Made by a program: the position numbers and the translations under genes. Under the pieces are notes generated by a model, which was not told the DNA's origin, searched no databases, and saw nothing but the letters and a program-made list of their open reading frames with translations. DNA of 64,000 nucleotides from GWE2-42-39 sp963668595. GTDB taxonomy: Bacteria; Bacteroidota; Bacteroidia; Bacteroidales; Prolixibacteraceae. Location of the stretch: the NCBI GenBank assembly GCA_963668595.1, contig OY764876.1, forward strand, positions 1,922,001 through 1,986,000, given 5' to 3'. Within the stretch, counting starts at the first letter, position 1; the number at the start of each line of letters is the position of its first letter. Of this stretch, positions 1 to 9,190 are shown piece by piece.

Positions 1-1400
1 CCGGAAAAGTAAACAACCTGTACATCGACTCATGCTGGTTCGAACTTCCGGGACGGCGAAAAGGACAAGCTGAGAAATTGTTTGCCCGCATCATTAATTC
101 GTCAGACGAAACGTACCGCAATATTCCGGTTCGCCTACTTCTCAACGATTCGCTTAAAGCGATTTCGACCATCACCATTGCACCCGGCGAACAACAAACT
201 ACCGAGCTTATCTTTACGGCCAACCAGCAGGGATTTCAGTTTGCAGAACTGCAACTCGACGATTATCCGCTGACTTACGACAATAGCTATTTCATGGCAT
301 GGGAAGTGAAAGACCGGGTAGAATTACTTTGTATTTCGGACGATAATGATCCGGCAACATCCGCATTTCAGGCGCTATTCAGCGACGATGATTTAATTGG
401 GTACGAGTATTCAAATGTGAACAACCTGCAACTTAGTCGCATTAAAAACAAACATTGTGTGTTGCTCGTCAACCTCCGGCAAATCAGTTCCGGGTTGAGC
501 GACGAGCTAAGTCGTTTTATCGAACAAGGTGGCTCAGTGGTGATTTTCCCTTCGGCACAAGCCGACCGGAATAGCTACAACGAATTGCTGTCGTCGATGA
601 ATGTATTGGCAATGAATGCTGTTGACACAAGCCTTGTTGGCATCTCTTCCATTCGTTACGATCATCCGGTTTTTCAGCATGTATTTAAAAAGCCTGAAAA
701 AGAAGCTGATTTGCCCAAAGTGCGAAATACCTATTCGCTCAATAAAATCAATCAGCGGGCAGAAACACGCCTGCTTGAACTCCGCAACGGACAGTCGGCG
801 CTATCGGTTTTTGAGATAGGAAAAGGCAAAATCTACCTGTTTACTTTCCCTGCGGATAACTCGAACCGTGCATTTACCCAACATCAGCTATTTGTACCGG
901 CACTGTACAATCCGGTACTGAACAGCATTTCGGGCACCGAACTTTGTCAAAGTATTGGTCAGCAAAACCGGCTATTATTTAACCGAAATCAATTTGAAAT
1001 AAACGGCAGTGAGCCGATTAAACTGAAAAAGAGAAATTCAGAAGAAACATATTTACTAAACGGGAAACCTGCCGGCGCCGACCAAATACAACTTGAACTG
1101 GATGGTTTTGCACTTACTGCCGGACATTATTCACTCGAATCGCAGGGAAAAACAATTGATGCATTGGCATTCAACTACAAACGCGACGAATCGGAACCCA
1201 ACTTTTATACCGCACAAGAGTTGAACGATTTGCTGAAAAAACAGCACATCAATCATTGTTCGGTATTGGATGAAGCCGACGGAGACAGTGTTACAATGCT
1301 TCGCGAGATAAACGAAGGGAAAAGTCTTTGGAAATTATTTTTACTGCTGGCTGTATTCGGAATTGTTGCTGAAATGCTGATTATTCGCTTTTACAAGTAA
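1..1400 (+). CDS. BatA-type membrane protein, C-terminal part (5' end outside window)
   Basis: The reading frame is open from the first bases (codons from position 3), so the start lies upstream and about 465 residues are visible. A WFELPGRR stretch, a beta-rich CARDB-like segment and then a segment resembling a class-I glutamine amidotransferase fold (FIEQGGSVVIFP) are typical of large Bacteroidota proteins that begin with a BatA membrane domain. The last 25 residues form one transmembrane helix followed by IIRFYK. Such proteins are usually encoded with MoxR/BatA/BatD-like genes, which would lie upstream. A precise function is not known. The TTG at 78 is not the start, because homology-like sequence continues before it. 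The 3' end overlaps the histidine kinase gene by 20 bases, tail to tail. Confidence 0.75.
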   Translation, partial: GKVNNLYIDSCWFELPGRRKGQAEKLFARIINSSDETYRNIPVRLLLNDSLKAISTITIAPGEQQTTELIFTANQQGFQFAELQLDDYPLTYDNSYFMAWEVKDRVELLCISDDNDPATSAFQALFSDDDLIGYEYSNVNNLQLSRIKNKHCVLLVNLRQISSGLSDELSRFIEQGGSVVIFPSAQADRNSYNELLSSMNVLAMNAVDTSLVGISSIRYDHPVFQHVFKKPEKEADLPKVRNTYSLNKINQRAETRLLELRNGQSALSVFEIGKGKIYLFTFPADNSNRAFTQHQLFVPALYNPVLNSISGTELCQSIGQQNRLLFNRNQFEINGSEPIKLKKRNSEETYLLNGKPAGADQIQLELDGFALTAGHYSLESQGKTIDALAFNYKRDESEPNFYTAQELNDLLKKQHINHCSVLDEADGDSVTMLREINEGKSLWKLFLLLAVFGIVAEMLIIRFYK

Positions 1401-3288
1401 AAGGTTTGCAGGGCAAAATAAAAGAGAAAACAGACCCTTTCCCCAGCTCGCTTTCAACCTCAATGCGCGCATTGTTTTTCGAAGCAAACTCCTGACAAAG
1501 AATCAGGCCAAGTCCGCTTCCTAATTCGCCGTCTGTTCCTACATTCGAAATATGTTCGTCGATAACGAATAATTTACGAAGTTGTTCGGCATCCATCCCC
1601 ACCCCCTGATCGATTACGCGCAACACCGTTTGATCGTTCTCGCATGTAAAATCAACCCGAATAATCTTACCATGCTGCGAGAATTTTATGGCATTGAAAA
1701 CCAAATTCCTGACAATGGTTGAAACCATATCCCGATCGGCATTCACCACACAATCCGCCGAGTATGTAAACGTCAGTTGCTGTTCTTTTTTTACTGCATT
1801 CGGGCGAGCCAGTTCCAAAACTTCCTGCACCAGTTTAGCCATGTCAAAATCGGTTCGGTAAATATACAGTCGATCGCTCTGAGAACGAGTCCAAAAGAGT
1901 AAATTTTGAAGCAAATTATATCCTTGCTCGGTGGCCAAATACAGATCGTTTAAAATATCGTTCACTTCCTCGCGCGAAAAGTCGTCAATTCCCCGGCGCA
2001 ACAAACTGGTGTAGTTGAACAATGCATGAAATGGATTCCGCAAATCATGAGCAATAATTGAAAAGAATTTGTCTTTCGATGCATTCAGTGTTTTCAGCAT
2101 CTCACTTTTTTCATGAAGTTCCTGTCTCAGTTTCTTTTCTTTTCGCCACATGCGAATCATGTAAAACAAAAAGCCCACCACTGTAAGTGCAACAATTCCC
2201 AGCAAAATCTGAATAATTCGGGCACTACGGATAGCCATTTGTTGCCGGTTAGCTTCCTGTTCAAGCAACAATATCTGGGTTTGTTTTTTCTCCATCCCAT
2301 ATTTTGCCTGCAACTGCCTGATCTGTTTGTTTTTCTTTTCACCAATCAGACTATCGTAAACCGTATTGTACTGATCGTAATAGGATAGTGCATTTTTATA
2401 ATCGCCCAGCGCTTCATAATAAAATTTCAGGTTGCTGTAAATATCGCCAGAGAAATCATACAATTTCAGTTCCTGAGCCAGTTTCAGCGCTTTAAAGAAA
2501 TATTCGCCGGCCAACTTGTATTCTTTTTTATCGAGATAGGCTAAACCGATGTTATTGTAAGCAAAAGCAACTCCTTCTTTATCGTTCAGTAACAAAAGCC
2601 AACGAAGAGTTTCCTGATAATAGCCGAGACTTTTATCGTATTCTTTTCTGTCGTAAGCCAGCGTCCCCTGATTATTCAAAACTGTTACCAGTAAAACTGT
2701 ATCTTTTTTCAGCAAAACCAGCGAATGCGCCTTATCGCAATATTCCTGGGCTTGCTGCAACATTTTTTTATTCTGATAACTGATTGACAGATTGATGTAA
2801 CTGCGAGCCATTCCCAATGTATCCTGAATCAGTTCTTCGTATTTGGCCGATTGCAGGTAATAGTCAATCGCATCGTCGTATTCTTCCAGTTCGTCATAAA
2901 CCATCCCCAGGTTATGAGTTACCCGGGCAATCATGCTCGAATCGGCAATAGTATTGGCCAGTTTCAGCGATTCGTAAAAATAATCTGCGGCTTTTTCATA
3001 ATTGCTCGACGAAAACTCAGTCAGCCCCTGATAATTCAAAATCTTTACCCGGCTTTTCTCGTTTCCTTTATTTTGCGCCAACTGCCATGCCTCCGCCAGC
3101 AGCTCTTTCGCCTGATCGTAAAAAATTGCAGAATCAACCAACTGGTCGGCAATCTTTAATAAAAGTACAAGCTTTTCTTCCTTATTTTTCCCCGGTAACT
3201 CTTTCTTTAGTGAATCCAGATTTCCGCCATGCCCCCAAACAGAAATCAGTAATAAGAAAAAGAAGGGAAATACACACAAATTCTTCAT
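1381..3288 (-). CDS. TPR-repeat sensor histidine kinase
   Basis: This is a sensor kinase of about 635 residues starting at MKNLCVF. An N-terminal signal or anchor helix (1-20) is followed by a periplasmic-type region of tetratricopeptide repeats (about 60-330, repeated AxxYYxxSL patterns), a coiled linker, one transmembrane helix (about 370-395), a HisKA domain with phospho-acceptor His414 in HDLRNPF, and a HATPase_c domain with N-box Asn532, DQGVGMD and GSGLGL. There is no receiver or output domain, so it needs a separate response regulator. An in-frame upstream ATG at 3336 exists, but a TATCTTTG -7 element at 3316-3323 lies between the two, so the 3288 start is preferred. The signal sensed is unknown; TPR kinases of this type are common in Bacteroidota. 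Confidence 0.9.
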   Translation of the reverse strand: MKNLCVFPFFFLLLISVWGHGGNLDSLKKELPGKNKEEKLVLLLKIADQLVDSAIFYDQAKELLAEAWQLAQNKGNEKSRVKILNYQGLTEFSSSNYEKAADYFYESLKLANTIADSSMIARVTHNLGMVYDELEEYDDAIDYYLQSAKYEELIQDTLGMARSYINLSISYQNKKMLQQAQEYCDKAHSLVLLKKDTVLLVTVLNNQGTLAYDRKEYDKSLGYYQETLRWLLLLNDKEGVAFAYNNIGLAYLDKKEYKLAGEYFFKALKLAQELKLYDFSGDIYSNLKFYYEALGDYKNALSYYDQYNTVYDSLIGEKKNKQIRQLQAKYGMEKKQTQILLLEQEANRQQMAIRSARIIQILLGIVALTVVGFLFYMIRMWRKEKKLRQELHEKSEMLKTLNASKDKFFSIIAHDLRNPFHALFNYTSLLRRGIDDFSREEVNDILNDLYLATEQGYNLLQNLLFWTRSQSDRLYIYRTDFDMAKLVQEVLELARPNAVKKEQQLTFTYSADCVVNADRDMVSTIVRNLVFNAIKFSQHGKIIRVDFTCENDQTVLRVIDQGVGMDAEQLRKLFVIDEHISNVGTDGELGSGLGLILCQEFASKNNARIEVESELGKGSVFSFILPCKPFTCKSE

Positions 3289-3315
3289 CCTATATTCAAT
3301 CCCAAATAAGTGCCT

Positions 3316-3323
3316 CAAAGATA
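3316..3323 (-). promoter_or_regulatory. Candidate -7 element of the TPR kinase gene
   Basis: On the minus strand this reads TATCTTTG, matching the Bacteroidota primary-sigma -7 consensus TAnnTTTG. It sits 27 bases upstream of the chosen ATG at 3288. No TTTG/TTG -33 box is seen at the usual 19-21 base distance, so support comes from the -7 match alone. Confidence 0.45.
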
Positions 3324-3439
3324 CGAGAAAACCCACTACAAAAATCGTTTTCTATCTGAAAGCCAGTTATTATAAAAAAATATGAAAGCAACAATGGATT
3401 AACTCTGGTCAAATGCTTTTATTAAACAGATTTTTATTT

Positions 3440-3470
3440 TTTGAAATGCCCCAATTTATGCGTAAATCTG
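3440..3470 (+). promoter_or_regulatory. Candidate promoter of ornithine aminotransferase gene
   Basis: TTTG at 3440-3443, a 19-base spacer, then TAAATCTG at 3463-3470 (one mismatch to TAnnTTTG). The expected transcript start near 3476 would leave a leader of about 27 bases before the ATG at 3503. Confidence 0.5.
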
Positions 3471-3502
3471 CATGCGAATACAATTAACTAAAAACTGTTG
3501 TT

Positions 3503-4723
3503 ATGGGTAAATTAACTGCTCAGGATTACATGGCTCGCGAAGATCGTTTCGGGGCTCATAATTATCATCCACTGCCTGTGGTGCTCGAACGGGGCGAAGG
3601 TGTTTTCGTTTGGGACGTTGAAGGCAAGCAATATTACGATTTTCTGGCTGCTTATTCAGCGGTAAACCAGGGACATTGCCACCCAAAAATTGTTTCCGCC
3701 CTCACCGAACAGGCTCAAAAACTGGCCCTCACCTCCCGTGCGTACTACAATAATGTACTGGGCGAGTGGGAAGAATATATGACTAAACTGTTTGGGTACG
3801 ACAAAATGCTTCCGATGAATTCGGGTGCCGAAGCCGACGAAACAGCGCTGAAACTGATTCGCAAATGGGCTTACAAAGTAAAAGGTATTCCGATGAATGA
3901 AGCGAAGATTGTGGTTTGCGAAGGCAATTTCCACGGTCGTACCATTACCATTATTTCCATGTCGTCGGATCCGGATGCTTACAACCATTACGGTCCGTTT
4001 ACACCGGGGTTCATTAAAATCCCGTACAACGATGTGGAAGCATTGGAAAAAGTTTTTCAAGACCCGACTGTTGCCGGATTTTTGGTTGAACCAATCCAGG
4101 CCGAAGCGGGCGTTTATCTGCCAGAAGACGGCTTCCTGAAAAAAGCTTTTGATCTGTGTAAAAAATACAATGTGCTGTTTGCTGCCGACGAGGTGCAAAC
4201 AGGTTTTGGCCGTACCGGAAAATTTCTGGCCTGCGAATACGAAAATGTACGTCCAGACCTGCTCGTGCTTGGTAAAGCTGCTTCGGGTGGCTTGTATCCG
4301 GTATCGTGTGTACTGGCCGACGACGAAATTATGCTGACCATTAAACCCGGCGAACACGGTTCAACATACGGTGGAAACCCAATGGCTGCAAAGGTATCAA
4401 TGGCAGCTATACAGGTTTTGCTTGACGAAAATCTGACCGAAAACTCAATGAAAATGGGTGAACTTTTCCGCAGCGAAATGAATAAGGTAAAATCAGAAAT
4501 GATTGAAATTGTTCGCGGAAAAGGCTTGTTAAACGCGATTGCAGTAAAACCAAAAGATGGCAAAACTGCCTGGGATGTGTGTTTGGCAATGAAAGAAAAT
4601 GGCATTTTGGCCAAACCAACCCACGAACACATCATCCGTTTCACTCCGCCTCTCATCATCAACGAAGAACAGATGATGGATGCAATCAGCCGCATTAAAG
4701 AAACATTCAAACTGTTTGAATAA
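3503..4723 (+). CDS. rocD: Ornithine--oxo-acid aminotransferase
   Basis: A PLP-dependent class-III aminotransferase of 406 residues, the usual length for RocD. It transfers the delta-amino group of ornithine to 2-oxoglutarate, giving glutamate semialdehyde, and so links arginine/ornithine to proline and glutamate metabolism. Visible marks are the N-terminal AHNYHPLPVVL segment typical of ornithine aminotransferases, the MNSGAEADETALK loop, the cofactor-contacting DEVQTGFGRTG, and the Schiff-base lysine Lys258 in LVLGKAASGG. It is monocistronic: a promoter lies at 3440-3470 and a hairpin terminator at 4761-4789. N-acetylornithine aminotransferase is the nearest alternative, but the N-terminal sequence favours RocD. 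Confidence 0.93.
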   Translation: MGKLTAQDYMAREDRFGAHNYHPLPVVLERGEGVFVWDVEGKQYYDFLAAYSAVNQGHCHPKIVSALTEQAQKLALTSRAYYNNVLGEWEEYMTKLFGYDKMLPMNSGAEADETALKLIRKWAYKVKGIPMNEAKIVVCEGNFHGRTITIISMSSDPDAYNHYGPFTPGFIKIPYNDVEALEKVFQDPTVAGFLVEPIQAEAGVYLPEDGFLKKAFDLCKKYNVLFAADEVQTGFGRTGKFLACEYENVRPDLLVLGKAASGGLYPVSCVLADDEIMLTIKPGEHGSTYGGNPMAAKVSMAAIQVLLDENLTENSMKMGELFRSEMNKVKSEMIEIVRGKGLLNAIAVKPKDGKTAWDVCLAMKENGILAKPTHEHIIRFTPPLIINEEQMMDAISRIKETFKLFE

Positions 4724-4760
4724 AAACCATTCAGATATTTTAAAAAGCACTGCACGAACT

Positions 4761-4797
4761 CACAACGGTATCAACAATTGACCGTTGTGTTTTCGTG
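4761..4797 (+). terminator. Rho-independent terminator after rocD
   Basis: Perfect 9-bp arms CACAACGGT (4761-4769) and ACCGTTGTG (4781-4789) surround an 11-base loop and are followed by a T-rich tract starting TTTT at 4790. The hairpin sits 37 bases after the rocD stop codon. Confidence 0.8.
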
Positions 4798-5003
4798 TTT
4801 TTATTTTAAAACCCCAAGCCAAAGCTCAAAGTACGCCATTGTACCAACGTCAATCTAATCACAGGAAATTCGTTGCATTTTTCGTTATTCTCCAACAAAA
4901 ATCCTTGCTTCAGCCTTTAATTTTATATTTTTAGGCTTCCGTCCGGTAATTACAAACAGACGGATACGGATTAAAACTTATCAAACAAAAAAACGATAAA
5001 ACC

Positions 5004-5537
5004 ATGCAGGAATTAAGCGTAGGAACCCGCGTTGAACACCCCCGGTACGGAGAAGGCATCATCAGTAAAGATAAAATTACCAGCTACGAAATTTTCTTCG
5101 AACGTGGCGGAAAAATAGAAATGACTAAAAGTAACGAGGATTTGGAAGTACTGGAAACTCCGGTTGATGCCCCAAAAAATTCGCTCAGTCTGAAAGAAAT
5201 TCAGAAAGTGATGGAATTTGTGCTCGACAAACATGCCTCGCTACAAGAAGTTGTGCCGATGGGCGAAAAATGGACCGGAGGAACAATGATTCTGCAACCA
5301 GCCAACTCCAATCTTCAACCCAAAGAAATACCGATTGAAACATTTTTTCATAAAATTGTAATGTTGCGCGACCGCCTGCGTGTTCTCGAACAAAACATCA
5401 ACAGTCACGACAAACTCAGCGACGAGGAAAAAGTTGATTTGCAACAATACATTACACGAGCGTATGGTTCGCTTACCACTTTCAATATATTATTCAGCGA
5501 AAAAGACCATTATTTTGTTGGACAAAAAACGAAGTAA
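5004..5537 (+). CDS. Conserved protein with Tudor-like N-terminus, function unknown
   Basis: A soluble 177-residue protein with no signal peptide or membrane segment. The first 45 residues (GTRVEHPRYGEGII ... YEIFFERGGKIEMT) resemble the small beta-barrel found at the C-terminus of UvrD/PcrA helicases, which contacts RNA polymerase. This is a resemblance read by eye, not a proven homology. The rest is helical: a segment around VMEFVLDKHA, then a C-terminal bundle rich in charged residues. I recognise the overall type as a recurrent Bacteroidota hypothetical protein but know no assigned role. It stands alone between rocD and the esterase gene on the same strand, separated by 280 and 164 bases. 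Confidence 0.8.
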   Translation: MQELSVGTRVEHPRYGEGIISKDKITSYEIFFERGGKIEMTKSNEDLEVLETPVDAPKNSLSLKEIQKVMEFVLDKHASLQEVVPMGEKWTGGTMILQPANSNLQPKEIPIETFFHKIVMLRDRLRVLEQNINSHDKLSDEEKVDLQQYITRAYGSLTTFNILFSEKDHYFVGQKTK

Positions 5538-5701
5538 GCATTTACTATTTAGCGATTTACCACTTACGATTAAATAATTTACTATTCAACAACAGATGAT
5601 CTGTCGTTATTTAAAATTTTCAGACAGGAAAAATCGCCCAACAGAAAAAAACAAATGATAATATGTTTTGTCCACGATGAAAAAAATAAGGAGAAACGAA
5701 G

Positions 5702-6625
5702 ATGCAAAAACGAACTAAACACATTCTGATGAGCCTGTTACTCTTGTCGATATTTGGAGCCATACAGGCACAAGACCGAACAATAAAAGTATGGCCGCAA
5801 GGTGCTCCCGAAGCCAATCAGGCTCCCGGTGCTGAGAAAACCACCGTGAATGGAGTAATGCGTGTTGAGAATATTTCGGAAGCAGAAATGTATGTTTTTC
5901 TTCCTGAAAAAGAAAAAAATACCGGCGCAGCGATGGTTATTTGTCCCGGCGGTGGTTATGCCATTGAGGCAATCGATCACGAAGGATACCAGATTGCCCG
6001 GTTTTTGCAACAAAACGGCATTACCGGAATTGTACTGAAATACCGTCTCCCGTATGGCAATCACCGCATCCCGCTGATGGACACCCAGCGCGCAATTCGC
6101 CTGGTGAGAAGCAAGGCTTCCGAGTGGCAAATTAATCCGCAAAAAATTGGTATCGTTGGCTCATCGGCTGGCGGGCACCTGGCTTCTACTGCCGGAACGC
6201 ATTTCGATTTGGGAAAGGCTGATTCTACCGACCCGATTGACCGATTGAGCTGCCGCCCCGATTTCATGCTGTTGCTTTACCCGGTAGTAACCATGCAGGA
6301 AGGCTGGACTCACATGGGTTCGCGTAATAATCTGCTGGGCAAAACTCCCGATGCAGCATTGATTGATTTTTACTCGAATGAATTACAGGTAAGCGATCAA
6401 ACGCCGCCTGCATTTTTCATTCTTGCCGACGACGACAAAGCTGTTCCTCCACAAAACTCAATTGAAATTTATATGGCAATGAAACGCCATAATATTCCGG
6501 CAGAAATGCATATCTTCAGTCAGGGAGGCCACGGTTTTGGTCTGGGCAAAGCGGCTCCTCTCAACACCTGGCCCGAAATGTTCATTACATGGATGAAAGC
6601 CCAGAAAATCATCGAATCGAAATAA
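5702..6625 (+). CDS. Secreted alpha/beta-hydrolase, acetyl-esterase-like
   Basis: A 307-residue protein with an N-terminal signal peptide (residues 1-24, cleavage near AIQAQ), so likely periplasmic. It has an alpha/beta-hydrolase fold of the BD-FAE/acetylxylan-esterase kind: oxyanion segment PGGGY (82-86), nucleophile elbow GSSAG with Ser155, an acid in LADDDKAVP (Asp244/245) and His277 in QGGHGFG. Enzymes of this family remove acetyl or other acyl groups from plant polysaccharides, but the substrate here is not determinable. AGGAG precedes the ATG. The Nudix gene follows after 4 bases, so the two are probably co-transcribed with the aminopeptidase gene, without an obvious metabolic link. Confidence 0.88.
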   Translation: MQKRTKHILMSLLLLSIFGAIQAQDRTIKVWPQGAPEANQAPGAEKTTVNGVMRVENISEAEMYVFLPEKEKNTGAAMVICPGGGYAIEAIDHEGYQIARFLQQNGITGIVLKYRLPYGNHRIPLMDTQRAIRLVRSKASEWQINPQKIGIVGSSAGGHLASTAGTHFDLGKADSTDPIDRLSCRPDFMLLLYPVVTMQEGWTHMGSRNNLLGKTPDAALIDFYSNELQVSDQTPPAFFILADDDKAVPPQNSIEIYMAMKRHNIPAEMHIFSQGGHGFGLGKAAPLNTWPEMFITWMKAQKIIESK

Positions 6626-6629
6626 AGAT

Positions 6630-7166
6630 ATGTTTTCAGAAACACATCCAACCAAGGTTTTTCATTTTTGCCCGCGTTGTGGCTCAGCCAATTTTCCGGC
6701 CACCAGCACTCGTTCGTTTCGCTGCAAACAATGCAATTTCGAATTGTATATTAATTCGGCAGCAGCCGTTGCTGTAATTCTTTTTAACGATGAAGGGAAA
6801 ATGCTTTTTTCGCGCCGCGCCATTGAACCACATCGAGGGAAACTCGATTTGCCCGGAGGCTTTGTCGATCCGATGGAATCGGCAGAAGATGCTGTTCGCC
6901 GCGAAATAAAAGAAGAACTGGGTGTTGAAGTATCGTCGATGCGCTATTTTTGCTCGTTCCCAAACGAATACAAATATTCGGGATTATCAGTTTTTACCAC
7001 CGATCTGGCATTTTTTGCTGAAATCGATCCCGAAGCAGAACTCACTCCCATGGACGATATTTCGTCGGTAGAATATTACTATCCCGAAGAAGTTGACATG
7101 AATGAGCTGCCTGCGCCATCGATGAAAAACATTGTTAATCAAATTATTCAATATAGAAAAAAATGA
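6630..7166 (+). CDS. Nudix hydrolase with N-terminal zinc ribbon
   Basis: A 178-residue protein. Cys14/Cys17 and Cys32/Cys35 form a zinc ribbon, followed by a Nudix domain with a complete Nudix box (Gly77 x5 Glu83 x7 Arg91-Glu92 x2 Glu95-Glu96 x Gly98) that binds Mg2+ and cleaves nucleoside-diphosphate-X compounds. This zinc-ribbon arrangement is shared with NudC-type NADH/NAD-capped-RNA pyrophosphatases, but the protein is shorter and lacks the NudC N-terminal domain, so the substrate is left open. It starts 4 bases after the esterase gene and its TGA overlaps the ATG of the aminopeptidase gene by 4 bases (ATGA), which suggests translational coupling. Confidence 0.9.
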   Translation: MFSETHPTKVFHFCPRCGSANFPATSTRSFRCKQCNFELYINSAAAVAVILFNDEGKMLFSRRAIEPHRGKLDLPGGFVDPMESAEDAVRREIKEELGVEVSSMRYFCSFPNEYKYSGLSVFTTDLAFFAEIDPEAELTPMDDISSVEYYYPEEVDMNELPAPSMKNIVNQIIQYRKK

Positions 7167-8938
7167 TCAGGGAAAGAATTGAAGCACTACGGGAACAAAT
7201 GATAGAGAAAGGCGTGCAAGCCTGGTATCTGCATGGTTCCGATCCGCACTTGAGTGAATACATGCCCGAGCACTGGCAAACACGGGCTTTTTTAGCCGGA
7301 TTCACCGGTTCTGCCGGATGGATGGCTATTACCATGGAAAAAGCTGCACTGTGGACCGACTCGCGCTATTTTCTTCAGGCTGAAGAACAACTGCAAGATA
7401 CCGGTATTCAACTGATGAAAGCTCGCTTGCCCGAAACGCTGGATGTTTCCGACTGGCTGGCCACACAACTACAGGCAGGACACTCCGTTGGAACCGATGC
7501 TCAGTGCATCCCCGTTTCGCTATTCCGCCAAATGCAAAACCGGCTGGAGAAATCGAATATCATGCTTTGCGATACAGGCGATCTGCTTCTTCCATTCTGG
7601 AACCAGCGGCCACAGCTCCCCAGCACAGAAGTATTCGACCATGCAGTGAAGTATGCAGGAGAAAGTCGCAGCGAAAAAATCAGCAAGATTCGTCTCGAGC
7701 TACAAAAAAATCAATGCGATTTGCAAATTCTCACTGCACTCGACGACATTGCCTGGACCTTCAATCTGCGCGGCAGCGATGTGCCGTTTAACCCTGTTTT
7801 TGTCAGTTATGCGCTCATCAATCAAAGCGAGTCCATCCTGTTTATCCAAACCGGTAAAGTTCCGGCCGGTTTGAAACAGCAATTGCAACAGGACGGCATC
7901 ACACTGAAAGAGTACAACGATATTTTCAGCGCAGTGAGCTCCATTACCGAGGGTTCGCGCATTTGGCTCGATCCCGACCGCACCAATCAGACTATTCGCA
8001 ACGCAGTACCCGATTCATGCACGATTACCGAAGGAATTTCAATTCCATGCCAACTGAAAGCGCTTAAAAATGCGACCGAAGTGGCCTGTCTGCAACAGGC
8101 AATGAAAAAAGACGGAGTGGCTTTGCTCGAATTCTGGCACTGGATCAGCAATGCTCTCGGACACGAGCCTCTAACCGAATACGACGTGGTAACACAGCTG
8201 AACCATTTCCGCAAGAAACAAGCCGATTTCCGGGGCGATAGTTTTTACCCCATTGTGGGTTACCGCGAACATGGCGCAGTGGTACACATTCAGGTAAGCA
8301 AAGAAAATGCGCTGCCTCTTGCGCCTGAAGGCATTTTACTGATCGACTCGGGAGGTCATTATCTCGACGGAACCACTGATACCACCCGCACCATTGCTCT
8401 TGGCAAACCCTCACCACAGCAGAAAAGCGATTTCACTCTGGCACTGAAAGGCGTGATTGCCCTCACCGAAGCTGTATTTCCGGAGCATACACGCGGCTAT
8501 CATCTCGATATTCTGGCTCGCAAAGCTCTCTGGGAACATGGACAAAATTACGGGCACGGAACGGGACATGGCGTTGGTTTTTTCCTGAATGTACACGAAG
8601 GGCCGATGAGTATTCGTATGGAATTTAACGACCAGACCATTAAAGCAGGCATGGTACTATCCAACGAACCAGCTTTTTACCGCGAGGGCGAATACGGTAT
8701 CCGCACCGAAAACATGATGGTTTGTGTGGAAAAAATGCAAACGCAATGGGGACGATTCCTGGGTTTCGAAACACTCACCGTCTTTCCTATCGACCCGAAA
8801 ATGATTGAAACTTCGTTGCTCTCTCAATCCGAAATCGACTGGATCAACCGCTATCACCGCATGGTGTATGATGAATTAAGTCCGCGTATTAACGAGCATT
8901 TGAAAGCATTTCTGGCTGAAAAAACACGGGAGATTTAA
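7163..8938 (+). CDS. Xaa-Pro aminopeptidase (aminopeptidase P, M24B)
   Basis: A cytosolic 591-residue metallopeptidase that removes N-terminal residues preceding proline. It has the long, three-domain form: two creatinase-like N-terminal domains (about 1-130 and 165-310) and a C-terminal pita-bread catalytic domain. All five dimetal ligands are visible: Asp395 (LLIDSGG), Asp406 (TTDTTR), His469 (GTGHGVG), Glu502 (SNEPAFY) and Glu516 (RTENMM). The C-terminal extension matches the eukaryote-like long aminopeptidase P family common in Bacteroidota. Its ATG overlaps the Nudix stop by 4 bases. A hairpin terminator follows at 8948-8993. Confidence 0.93.
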   Translation: MIRERIEALREQMIEKGVQAWYLHGSDPHLSEYMPEHWQTRAFLAGFTGSAGWMAITMEKAALWTDSRYFLQAEEQLQDTGIQLMKARLPETLDVSDWLATQLQAGHSVGTDAQCIPVSLFRQMQNRLEKSNIMLCDTGDLLLPFWNQRPQLPSTEVFDHAVKYAGESRSEKISKIRLELQKNQCDLQILTALDDIAWTFNLRGSDVPFNPVFVSYALINQSESILFIQTGKVPAGLKQQLQQDGITLKEYNDIFSAVSSITEGSRIWLDPDRTNQTIRNAVPDSCTITEGISIPCQLKALKNATEVACLQQAMKKDGVALLEFWHWISNALGHEPLTEYDVVTQLNHFRKKQADFRGDSFYPIVGYREHGAVVHIQVSKENALPLAPEGILLIDSGGHYLDGTTDTTRTIALGKPSPQQKSDFTLALKGVIALTEAVFPEHTRGYHLDILARKALWEHGQNYGHGTGHGVGFFLNVHEGPMSIRMEFNDQTIKAGMVLSNEPAFYREGEYGIRTENMMVCVEKMQTQWGRFLGFETLTVFPIDPKMIETSLLSQSEIDWINRYHRMVYDELSPRINEHLKAFLAEKTREI

Positions 8939-8947
8939 AATTTAAAG

Positions 8948-8993
8948 TTGGGTTGCAGGCATCGCAATTTTCATTGATATACCTGCAACCCAA
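8948..8993 (+). terminator. Hairpin after aminopeptidase P gene
   Basis: Perfect 12-bp arms TTGGGTTGCAGG (8948-8959) and CCTGCAACCCAA (8982-8993) enclose a 22-base loop, 10 bases after the stop codon. There is no long T run after it, so termination efficiency is uncertain; it may act as a 3'-end stabiliser. Confidence 0.6.
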
Positions 8994-9092
8994 TAAATGA
9001 ATTTGTCAGGATTTTCACTCCGACCCAAAATTAGTATTTAGCACTTTAATGCTCGTATTGTTAGCAACACCAATTAAGTAAGGCAAAAAGAG

Positions 9093-9133
9093 ATAAGCTG
9101 TAAAACTCGACATAATAAAGTTTTACAGCTTAT
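9093..9133 (-). terminator. Terminator after ettA
   Basis: Perfect 15-bp arms (9093-9107 and 9119-9133) enclose an 11-base loop. On the minus strand the hairpin is followed by CTCTTTTT, and it lies 57 bases beyond the ettA stop codon. Together with the hairpin at 8948-8993 it insulates two convergent genes; nothing else is seen in the 252-base gap. Confidence 0.75.
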
Positions 9134-9190
9134 TAATAAATATGTGGATTTTAGCTTAAAGTAAAACCCTCTATACAAATAATAAGTTTA

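Noticed and set aside
3656..4357. Long minus-strand ORF (233 codons) inside rocD
   Set aside because: Antisense shadow of a well-recognised enzyme gene; composition follows codon bias of the other strand.
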